Below are positions 35,724-45,912 of a stretch of 64,000 bases of DNA, in pieces. The notes beneath the pieces were generated by a model. The model was given only the letters and a program-made list of their open reading frames with translations. It was not told where the DNA came from and ran no database searches. The stretch spans positions 62,001 to 126,000 of the forward strand of contig JAFCMP010000077.1 in assembly GCA_017506865.1 (NCBI GenBank). Reading direction: 5' to 3'. The stretch's first letter is position 1, and every line of letters starts with the position of its first letter. The DNA comes from Tribonema minus (Eukaryota; Sar; Xanthophyceae; Tribonematales; Tribonemataceae). The translations under genes and the position numbers were made by a program.

Positions 35724-37393
35724 ATGCGCAGCGAGGCGCTGCAGGCGGCGTTGTCAGACAAGGCGCAGCTCAGGCGACTTGCGTTCCGCCGAGAATGCGG
35801 CTTCCTATCAGGACACAATTCACGGCAGCTAGAAAAGGCAAAGAGGAAGCTGGCGGAGTCGTGGCTGAGCAAAGCCGAGTACATTGCTGAAATCCGTTGG
35901 CGGCAGTATATGGCGGACGGGCTGGCTCAAGCTGCAGTTCAGACGGAGCTGGACAAGGAGCTGCAGGAAGAAGTGGTGAAAGATGGTGAGTGTGTGTCAT
36001 TGCCATAGGGCTTGTGTTGCTGCTCCCTTCGCTGCTGCTGCTGCCGCAAGACTGCAGCTGGCTCCATCTTGGCGTATCAGCTTGTTGCAGCTGCTGGGGT
36101 AGAAGCATCGTGAGAGCTTGTTCTTGTGTGCACCTGCTGCCGCACACTGACTACCTTCACGTTGTGGAAGTGTTATCTCCTAATACATATACTGCGAGCA
36201 AAGTCGCCAGTTCTATCTGACCGAATATCTGTTGATGTGTGCTTGAGCGGATGCCATTGCCATGCAGCAGCAGATGATAGGAGAACAAATGTGTTTGGCC
36301 TTGAAGTATATTCACACTCGCATGAGTTGTGATGCAAAGGCATAGTGGTCGGGTAGTGCTTTTGTGTTGTGTCAGCGCAAATGAAGGAGGGCAGACGCTG
36401 CTGCTGCTGCTGCTGCTGCTGCCAAATCCACACCCGCACCGCAGCAACCATAAGGCTTGATTGAAGTCTGTCGTTGGCTGAGGACCATATTTCCACAGCA
36501 TGAACACCGCAACGTCCACCGTCCAGCACGACAAAGGTCGTGATTGTGCAACCTGGCGGTGCAGACAAGCGAATTGAGCCCTGCATTTCGCGCAACATGA
36601 GTGCGGCCTTGCCGGTATAGAAAACATGGATGGACCGTGCACAACACGACCTCATACTGTAAAAGGCCATGGCTGCTTGTGCAATCCTTTCGCCGGCAGA
36701 CATCTGCGACAGCTACCACTGACCACCAACATTAGTATACCTGTTCACGCTTGGAGCTCACAGCTTGTAGTGCTATCGGTCTGAGTAGTATTCATATCGT
36801 ATGACCCTGCCTTGAGCGCTGCCACAGACACAGTAGAAGGTAGCGAGCAGACAGGGGACAGGGCTCAGGCCGCGAAGCGCTCATCACGACAACACGCAGA
36901 GAAGAGGCTGCGGCGGCAGGCGTAGTGCAATAGTGAATGTATGCATGCTCCCAGCGATAGCATCCTCATTGAAGTGGGCAGAGCGCTCACGGAAAGGTCC
37001 AGAAGGACGCAGAGAGAATGCTGGGCAGCCATGTCTTCCAGCACCTTATGGTACAGCTGCCATGGGCGCACTCTTTGAATTGCCGGCATGTGTTCTTGAC
37101 CGTAAGCTGACGCTGCCGTGCTGCATGCTGCGCTTGTCGCTCTGCAGCTGAGGTGGCATCCTCCGTGATCGAGTTGACGCAGGTCAACCCCGACCTGCAC
37201 AGCCTTCTGCTCAGACGCGGGCTACCATGCGACATGCTGTATTTCTGCGAGATCTTGCTGGCGGGTTTTTGACACCTCTCGCTGGAGGAGGATGCCCTGC
37301 TCAACGCCGCGTTGCCCTGCTTTGAGCACGTGCCTGCAGACCTTGCGCAGACGGTGCTCCACGCAGTGCGCCCAGAGGAGCCGCGAGCGAAAG
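35724..37393 (+). CDS. Unrecognised helical protein with in-frame TGA, incomplete
   Basis: Exon 1 is 35724-35985 (donor GTGAGT) and exon 2 is 37148-37393 (acceptor ctctgcag, donor GTGAGG), joined in phase 1. Exon 1 encodes about 87 charged helical residues (KAQLRRLAFRREC, KAKRKLAESWLSKAEYI, ELDKELQEEVV). Exon 2 continues with EVASSVIELTQVNPDLHSLL, then a TGA codon at 37270-37272, after which the frame stays protein-like (HLSLEEDALLNAALPCFEH). The TGA may be a decayed Trp codon, a sequencing error, or less likely a selenocysteine. A further exon is implied by the final donor but I did not find it. No family recognised. Confidence 0.5.
35986..37147 (+). other. Intron of the 35.7-kb gene
   Basis: A 1.16-kb GT-AG intron. 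On its opposite strand an open frame (36703-36173) contains protein-like phrases (GSIRLSAPPGCTITTFVVLD) followed by a CTG/CAG run at 36398-36420 that would encode poly-Gln. I judge it too weak to call as a nested gene. Confidence 0.4.
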
Positions 37394-40041
37394 GTGAGGC
37401 ACATGTAAAGCGATCAGCATCTCTGGACGTCCTCGAACCCAAAAAGTTCTTGTGTCATTGCAAGTAGTAGAGAATTTTGTGGGGGAGGACCGTCCTTCGA
37501 GAAGGGGAGGAGCTAGGCTGGCATTGTCTGTAGATGTTACAGATAGAGGCGTTTCATTGCAAATCGCATGTTTTGCAGTTGTCATCAGCTGGTCAGGCCA
37601 GGGGGTTGTAGACCTACCCATGATAATACATAAAAGCAGTGTGGCTAGATCTGGACGTGGTGTTTGCGTAACCATTTGTGTATTTTGCCATCGTAGTTAG
37701 CTGGTCACGGCAAGGGTTGCGGACCTACACGTGTTGATCAGAGTAGAATTGGGGATTGTGTGGGGGAGGGCTCTGGAGGAGGGGAGGAGCTACATAGGGA
37801 TCGATTGTTAATGCTAGAGCAAGATCTGGGCGAAGTGTTTCCTTACGTATGGAAACGCACAAAGAGTGCGTAAGGCTCTCAGTTATCTTCTTACCATCGC
37901 TAACTTACTATAGGTCGTTTGCTAGGAGAACCCTAACAGACACGCAAGCAACTAAAGCGAGCCAACTGTATCAAGCACATCGCTGTGCTTTGCAAGCCTT
38001 TGTGGTAGCGCGCATGCAAGGTGATCAATGTAAAGTTTGGAAAGCTCTCACGTGTTTCAGCTCTCCTTCAGTTCCCTGGCCAAGCACGCGAGTTGCAGCA
38101 GCAAGTCTTGATAGCGCAGATGATGCAGACCACGGACAGCTTCCGATATGATACTAGGGTTGTCAAAACGGTGATTCTAAACAATTACGGTCAATGGTAA
38201 TTGTAACGTAAGCCTTAGAGATCTTGACCACAGCTTCTGGTGCCCTGAGGTTTATCTTTGAGCTTACTGTGCCAGACGTAAAAATGGCATTGAAGTTCTC
38301 TAGTTGATATGCAGGAGTTTACGGTTGAATTACGGTATAATTTACGTTGTAAAACTCCAAAAAATTACGATTCCGACAAGTTGAACCCTATACATATCGC
38401 ACATTGTGCCATCGTAGCTGGTCGGGCTATGGGGTTGTGGATCTACACATGATAATTCAAGTATACGCACTTGTTGCATTGTTATACGCAAGAGGTATAA
38501 GACAGCAGCAATGCTGGCTGGCGTGGAGCCTGTGCGTTGTGTGGTATGTGTCGACATCTCTGACTCTGAGTCTGACTCTGCCTTTGACTCCGAGAGTCTC
38601 AGTCTGCCATGACAGCTGTCAATGCAGCGTCCTTGCTGAGGCAGGTGTTTCTGAACCATATTGCATCCATTAAAAACAGACTTGAGATGTGCATGCATAT
38701 TCTGTAAGGTGTTGTGTTTACTTGGCATAGTTTTTGTTCACGCGCAGTGATTCTACGAACAGTGATTCTACGAGGTCTGTGAATTTTGTGTATGGGCTGT
38801 GATCATCGATGGTAAGAAAAAGCTTGCACGCTGTGTAAGAGAGAAATGAGAACCTCACGTCCTCCTCGTACGTTTGCTCGCATGTTTGCTTGAGGTGTGT
38901 GAATAGTGCGACCCAAGGGCACAGAATGAACTCCGGTCACACTGGTGTTTGTGCTGTATACTTCCGAGGCATACTCATGGTGCCCTCTTACGGAAGGGGT
39001 AGAGCAGTGACGACAGCATCAGCTGTGCCTCAGGCAGCACATTGAACATTGAATGGGAACGTACCACTATTTGCATGTGGCTCTAGGATCGCTGCTGTGC
39101 AAGCACACCAGCTCAAGCGTCACTTCACCTTCAGTGCCAGGAGAACCCTGGAAAAACTGCGGAAGTAGTGACATTGAGCAACCTCTTAACATGCGCATTG
39201 GCGTGTTCCGTATATCGTGCAATTGTGAAGACGGTGCACGTGAGGTTCGCCACGAGGTCAGGTGTCCAGCGGTTCCTGGTCCGGGCTCAGTGAGTTCCAG
39301 CTGTCAACTGGTCCTGATATGCTTCGTATAACGAGAAGTACATGCGAGATTGTGTTTGGGTGATGAGCAGTGTATACACATGTCCATAGACACATGCCTT
39401 CTCAGGTTACTACAATGCACACAAATGCCTGTTGCGTATGCGTCATGCGCAGGTTACTATGCGTATCCACAGAGCTCTGTAAACATGTATTCAGTCAAAA
39501 ATGCAACGCATCCCCCTTGCAAGGAATTCACCAAGTTTCCGACGTTGGTTTCTCCTGTGCGTAGGCTGGCTGTACCAGCTGCTGGCACCGCCATCTTCTC
39601 CCTCGCACTCCACCGCAAGTCAGTTTGTAGACACCTCATGGCGTGACATGGAGCGTGGCCATGGCCAATTCGCCAAGCTGAAGGCGGCATGATGGCACTG
39701 GTGTCAAGGCGCGAGATGTGGCCAGGGGGGCGGACGCATATCATAAATACAGTGTGTACATATCAGAGGGATGAACGTGGCACTAGGCAGTACTACGTGG
39801 TACTTGCAGGCTGCTAATACAATACATCCTCTCACGCATCAACTCAATCATGGTGATCTTGCTGCGTGCTGTGTGACAAGACCTGCGTGCAGTTTTTGAT
39901 ACGTATGATCAGCCACACTCTGGCTCACGCTGAACTTCGGCGACAGCCAAACTTCAACCCCAGAGAGTTTATTCTCTTTTTTCTCCAAAGCGCTGCTGCT
40001 GCTTAAAGGGGGGATAAGTCCCCCCCAAGCTGCCAGGCAAC
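37394..40041. repeat. Non-coding stretch with roughly 250-bp degenerate tandem units
   Basis: Between about 37460 and 38460 the phrases tgtgggggagg...ggaggggaggagcta and atc(g/a)tagctggtc...gggttg(t/c)(a/g)gacctac recur two to three times each, with the look of an intron-type tandem array like those in the right half of the window. From 38460 to 40040 I see nothing I can support. Short frames at 39350-39690 have no domain. Confidence 0.45.
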
Positions 40042-40535
40042 GTGGCCATGATGTTCGGAAACTGGCGCCCTTGGCGCAAACATCACCCGTGCTCTGGGCC
40101 GTGTGGCGCTGATACCGTGGCGGGGCTGCCCTACAAACGTCGCACCGACTACCATGTGTCCATCTACTTTTCTGAGCGCGACGTGGTTACCGGCGTCAGC
40201 AGGGCATTTAATGTCCAACGGCGGCAGGGGGGATGAGGTTCGACTGGTCATACAGGATAACGTACCGCAGGGAGCGGCGACTGCTCCACGTCAAAATCCG
40301 CAAGGTGCCACTTGACGGCCTGGAGCCACTTGTAGCAGACAACACCTACTTGTGCCCAGCTGACCTGGAGGAGATCTTAAGCAACACATCGGCGACCCAC
40401 TCGCACTCGCAAACCGTGATTCACCGCCACATTGAGGACTTGATGATGTGCCACGGCGTTGTCTACACGGAGAAGGCCACTGGGAGGGATATACAGGGCA
40501 TCGTGTCCAGAGCACCAACGCAGCACTCAGAGTAA
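40042..40535 (+). CDS. Two overlapping short frames, unrecognised
   Basis: The first frame (40042-40236) contains YKRRTDYHVSIYFSERDVV. The second (40233-40535) overlaps it by four bases (ATGA) and reads RFDWSYRITYRRERRLLHV, then PLVADNTYLCPADLEEIL and VIHRHIEDLMMCHGVVY. Both look like real protein sequence rather than random frames, so they may be one protein interrupted by a frame change, or two exons. No family recognised. The opposite strand is also open over the first part. Confidence 0.35.
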
Positions 40536-43060
40536 GGCCAGTGCAACATGCACTGCAGGTGAGGACTCTCAAAATAGCATATCATGGACAATATGCATCA
40601 CTACTTGCTTCAAATGTGATCAATGTCCAACCCCAAGGCTTGGTTGATCCAGTGCAACTGATGGCAAGGCGGCAGCTGCTGCATCAGCCGTAGAGTTGCA
40701 GAAGCAGCAACAACAATAACAAGTGCTTGTTCTGTGGTTTCTTCCTGTCCGGACCTCATCAACCTGTCCATTGTTGCCTCATCAGTGTTCTGGTCTGCGC
40801 TTCGCTTTGAATGGCTGCACGACAGCAAGTGCCTTGACGCAATGCTTCAAATTGGTGAACAATCACCATGGTGCAGCCACCATTCTCTTTGCGACGTTCG
40901 AGGAGTGATTGGCTGACTCTTTTGTTGAAACGTGGGCAACTGTGCCGTTGTGCGTCAAAGCTCTATATGGCAGCAGCTGCGCATCCAACATGCAGAAGAG
41001 GTTTTCTTCGCGAGCGCACAAAGAGCCTGCATACTTGATCACAAAAGTCGCCATGGGCAATCATGCCAGTAGCAGCTGTCCCCAGATGTGCCGTAAACGG
41101 CACACAGGTTGTAATAGTCCTGCTTACGTGCACATACGGCTTTGAAGTTCTTCTTCCACCTTCAACTTCAAGATGTTGGAGTTTACCGGAAAGAAGGCGG
41201 TTCCTGCCCGCGTTGCAAGCAGGCAGACATGGACTGACACAACACTTCAATTGTGGCTGCAGGATTGCCCTAACGAGCGTTGTTAAGGAGATATCGTGTA
41301 AATTGCCCTACAGTGCGTTGGTGGAGAGAATTGAAAGCATGGAACAGGGAACACAGCAATTGCACCTGTAAAAGTTATCACACGAGCCGCATTGGTTGTG
41401 TGGCATCAGGTTTGAAGTTTGCGCCTCAAGCACAACGCCTTTGTGATCCAAAGAAGGTCGGAGCGGGAGAATGATCCAATAGGATTAGGGGGACAAATAC
41501 GACACACGCTCAGGTGCATGTAGCAGTGTGTGAGCCATATTTTGGCTGCAAATCGCCTGCAGGCCACGCACGCTTCACTCAAAATCGTCAGCAATGTGCC
41601 AACTCGACAACAGCGTACATCGCGAAAAAAGTAAGCAAGCAGTGTAACATCAGTGGTATCATGCAAATGCGCGGGGACCAACATGAAGCGCATGGTCCTA
41701 AAAATGTGTGCGATGTGTAGACCGCGAAGTTGTCAAGACAATTGTCTTGAGATGAAAAAGAAAGTGCCCTCCGGGCCTTCACAAGTACAGGTCCAATTGT
41801 TCGAAGACCCTGAACAGCAACAATGATCTAAGCAATGAAAGTGACGTTATTGACGCGCAAAGCCAAAAGAGCTGGTGGCCATATGGTGTGCAAGAGACAC
41901 TTGTGACCCTTTTTTCGTGTCAGGACTGCACGCCCGAAAGACCGCCAAGTGGCTGGCTCCAGAACAGTATTGTCCAGGGCGTGGGGGGGGGGGCGACGGA
42001 TGTTGCAGTCGACAGCGAATGCTGATGTCTGTTGACAGCCGCTGCATTCACCCTGCCAGCGAGCCGCAACATCATCAATTGGGGCGGCCATCTAGGCGCG
42101 CACTCACGGAGGTGAGCGCACGCTGCAGCGTCACACGCCCCCCCTCCACCATGTGCGGCCGCAGCGCTGTTGCTGCCGTCGCAGCCGGGCCCTGCGCACG
42201 CGCACTGCCACGGGCAGCCCACCGTATGCAGCCGCTGCGTCCACTCTGCAGTGCCTGTTCGTTCAGCAAAGCGGTGAACCGCACTGTCTGACTTTGCACG
42301 AGTGCGCACTCTGCTGATGCCCGTACACCGTGACGCTCCCCTCAGGCAGCCAAATCCGACTCCAGGCGCACCACGCCCGCATGGATCCGGGGGTCTCGCG
42401 CTTGTGAGCCATCGTGAGCGCACGATGAGCAGAGCCACACTCTGCGTCCATCTCGCGCAGCGGCCACTGGAGCCTGACGGCATACACGAGCGTCGACGCA
42501 TACAAACCTGCGATGAATCGGACACGGGTGTTCTGAATCTGTCCGCGTCGCCACTTCAAAACTGCCTTGGAGCTGCATGCGTGTTGTCTGATGTGATCCA
42601 GGGTCCCCGCCTGATTCCACTCGATGTAACATAACAGTCGCCAACATGAGACGGGGACGGTACCACTCCCTCTCGGTGGCCCCTGCCGTCCACGCAGGGG
42701 TACTCATGCGCATGATCCTAGGCATTTCAGATCTACATCTGCCAAACTTCAAGGTTTTATTCTCCGCTCACACAATGTCAACTTTGAAGTTGTGCAACCG
42801 AGAGTGGTCTGTGGCGTGCCTTCGCAGCGTGCTGGCGCAGTCTGGTGGTGCTGACGCTCTGCTGCTGCTGTCACATCTCGTACCATCAAGGTGCATTTTC
42901 CAGCAAGTCTCGAGGTCCTGTTTCTCAGCTTCATCATATCAGGGTGCTGCTGCGAGTTTCGTGTCCCCAGGTAGTGACTGTTTGATGCTGACATGACTCA
43001 GTCGAGCAAGCTAGACACCGCAGGCCGCAGCACTAACCGGTCTCGGGCAGCCTCGAGCCA
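40536..43060. other. Intergenic region, no confident gene
   Basis: Only weak frames occur here. A GC-rich block at 41940-42420 gives long overlapping frames on both strands (for example minus 42525-41920), but these look compositional. A run of acttcaagg/cttcaactt words lies at 41145-41170. The last few hundred bases should include the promoter of the sulfotransferase-like gene. Confidence 0.4.
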
Positions 43061-45160
43061 ATGAGTAGGCCCAGATGTACATCGCCGAGGCGCAGCCCGT
43101 TGCTGGCCCGTAATTGGCGAGGTCTGCTGCCGGTTGTAGTGCTACTTTTGCTAATAAAAGGCCTGCAGGCAACAAGAGACGAAGAGCTGGTAGAACTGCA
43201 GGTTGACGTCAGCGGGGAGCTAGCGCACAGCATCGATGATCAAGCGCATAACCCGCCCGCGATCAACAGCGTCAACCCCGACGTGCTGCGGGAGGGCGAC
43301 TTCGCCCTGGACCACCTCCTGATCGTGCCGGAGTACAAGCTCATCTTCTGCTTCATCGCCAAGGTCAGCTCGCTGAGCTTCAACGACCTGCTGCGCTCGC
43401 TGCGCGCGCCCTTTGACCCCGGCATGCTCGAGGGCGAAGCGTACGGGCGCATCATCCCCTTCGGCCGCAACAGCTACCGCAGCCACAACTGGTCGCTGCA
43501 GGACCTGACGGACGCCCTCCACGACCCCGCCTGGCTCAAGGCCGTCTTCTACAGGGAGCCGCTCACGCGCTTCGTGAGCGCGTACAGGGACAAGTGCGGC
43601 AAGCGGACGCACGGCGCGCGCGGCCTGCCTCCGCGCAACCGCCGCCGCCGCGCCTGGAGCCCGCTGCACGAGCGCAAGGCCAACCACAAGCACGACAAGA
43701 TCTGCCTGCGCAGCTTTGGCGAGGACTGGCCGTCATTCGAGACGGTGGTGGATCGCCTGCTGCGGGAGCCGCGCGTGACGGACCCGCACTGGCGCAGGCA
43801 GCACGAGTTCTGCGGCGGTCTGGATCGCTTCATAGGTATGTAGGTATGGTGTGGTGCGTTTCGCACTCAACTCATTTGCTTGAATGATTGTCCGTAATGG
43901 TGGGGATCTGCTTGGGCGTACTTGATTGGCTGCAAGACAGGCCATCATCAATCACAGTCATGGAAGCGATTCAGAAGATCGTAGAGCTCTAAGTAGGTGA
44001 CAAGGTGTGGTTAGCCGCCAGTGCCTTCCATCGATGACCGTGGTCGCCGCTGCTGCAGCGATTGGCCACGAGTCCTGCGGCGGGCTGGACCGCTTCATAT
44101 ATATGTAGGTACGACGTGGTGCATTCGCAATTAACTAAAAACTAATTCGCCTTTATCATTGTACGCGGTGGTGGGGATCTGCTGTGGACGTGCCTGATTG
44201 GCTGCAAGACAGGCCACATCAATTACAGTCATAGAAGCGATTCAAAAGGTCATAGAGCTCTAGGTGACGAGGCGGGGTTAGGCGCCAGTGCCTTCCACTC
44301 ATGTGGTCGCCGCTGCTGCAGCAATTGGCCACGAGTCAAACAGTGCCACAATATCCAAAGGAGCCAAAAGGCTTTGAGGTACGGTGCGTTTGCGATCAAC
44401 TCATTCGCTTGTATGATCGGCCATGGTAGTGTGGGATCTGCTATGGACGTTCTTGACTGGCTGCAAGACAGGCCATCCTGAATCGCCTTCACGGCCATAG
44501 AGTGGTGCTTCAGGTCGCGTGCTCTTGCTTCGTGCTGCCGGTCTAGCCTGCATGCCACGGCCTTCTACTCCTCTCAAGGCCTGCAGAAACGCACGTCAGG
44601 CAGAAAGGCAGCAGGTTGAGGGCTCATCCGGGTCGGTGGTGTAGCAGCTTTGCGCCGCGCTTGCAGCTCTATCGAGGCGTTGTAGACACCACACCCGGAG
44701 TCCCACATAACCTGGCACACTCCATAACCCTAATCCAAGCCCAGTAGCCTGCGCAAATCTCAGCCTTCAGCCCCCCCGCCCCCTCGATCCCCGCCATCTT
44801 ACAGGAGAGTTCCAGTTCGTGGAGGTGCTGGAGAGGGCCACGTCGCGCGAGAAGGTGGGAGAGCTGCTGGCGCGCGCGCACGTTCCGAACTTCAACAGCG
44901 ACGCCGCCTTCAACTTGAGGTTCCCGCCCACCGCGCCCGGCGACGCCTCGCGCGACCCTCACGCGACCAACGCCGACGCCGCCGCACGCAGCTACTACAC
45001 ACCCTATCTCGCATGCGTGGTGTTCCAGTACTATTACGATGACTATGCGCTGTTCGGGATGCAGCTGCCAGAGTGGGCGCGCGCGTGGGGGCTCTACGTG
45101 GAGGGGTGGCGGATGATAGACTGCCACACGCTGCGGGGGGGGGGGGAAGCCGGGGGCTAG
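43061..45160 (+). CDS. Sulfotransferase-family protein, type II membrane
   Basis: Exons 43061-43835 and 44805-45160 join in phase 1 (donor GTATGT, acceptor cttacag) to 376 residues. After a basic N-terminus a single hydrophobic helix (GLLPVVVLLLLIKGLQA, about 23-39) fits a Golgi-type signal anchor. The lumenal part has features of the sulfotransfer_2/carbohydrate sulfotransferase fold: a PAPS 5'-phosphosulfate-loop-like KVSSLSFNDLLRSL at about residue 100, a 3'-phosphate-binding-like REPLTRFVSAYRDKC at about 165, and the C-terminal HWRRQHEFCGG...RFIGEFQFVEVLE pattern seen in HNK1/chondroitin-type enzymes. It probably transfers sulfate to a cell-wall or matrix glycan; the substrate is not inferable. 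The final 15 residues run into Gly-rich sequence. The intron carries tandem copies of the exon 1 end. Confidence 0.82.
43836..44520 (+). repeat. Sulfotransferase intron: about 245-bp tandem copies of exon 1 end
   Basis: The end of exon 1 with its donor (tgcggcggtctggatcgc, then ttcataggtatgtagg) is repeated in diverged form near 44068-44110 (tgcggcgggctggaccgc). A third unit near 44375 retains only the intron part (ggtacggtgcgtttgcg). Each unit continues with actcaactcatt, ggtggggatctgct and gattggctgcaagacaggcc, and two of the three contain the dispersed block gagctcta...gtgacaagg. The unit length is about 245-300 bp. Confidence 0.88.
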
Positions 45161-45912
45161 GGTTACGGTGCGTCTTCTCGGGCCTGGGGCGGTGGCAGTC
45201 GCGGGCGCGCTGTCACATGGGTCTAAGAACGGCAAGCTCCTGTGGTGTATGCCTGACGCTGGCTGTGCGCAACTGCGTACCTCTTGCCGCCCCTTGTGTA
45301 CTTGCGTACCGCCTGAATATGACAATGGATGGTCGTCACACGCACGGTCGGCGCGCATGTGATGCAGTGGTGGTTTGACAGAAGTGCAGCTGTTTCTTGC
45401 AGTTCGCTCCATGCGATGACGTTTACCAAAGTCCATCCAAGCCTGTTGCACGGCGGTTTGACTACTAGTCGATTACCATCGACCTGTTATACTCACAGTG
45501 GTCAAGGGCTGGAAGATGGCAGAGGTGCAGAACTACGCCGAGCTGATTGCAATCGGGGCGCCAGAGCTAATCGAGATCAAACACAATTAACATGGCGTTT
45601 ACCTTGATTTGAGCATACGACCTTCTTCTGGCTTGTCCACTGGGCTGCCAGTCGTACATACACTTTCGTCTTGTGCATAATCCGCTGACGTTGACTGCTA
45701 ATTGCGCAGCAGATCTCTGGCAATAAGTAAATATTCAGGCAGGCTGTATTGGTTGCCATGCTCACGTATCAGACACACCAGTGAGGAGTGCAATGCCCCT
45801 GTGGTCTCCCCCCCCCCCCCCCCCCCTCCTAGATAGAGGCTGTTGGGAGCCCCCGAGTTGAGGTTCAAGATCATCCCTTGTGAAGCCTGGAAACACGACA
45901 GCTGAGGAAGCC
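45161..45912. other. Intergenic region between sulfotransferase and DUF493 genes
   Basis: It holds the likely 3' untranslated region of the sulfotransferase gene and the upstream region of the DUF493 gene. A poly-C run of about 18 bases lies at 45808-45826. No gene is supported. Confidence 0.5.

Noticed and set aside
41920-42525. 201-codon minus-strand frame in a GC-rich block
   Set aside because: Both strands are open because of composition; there is no conserved motif or splice continuity.
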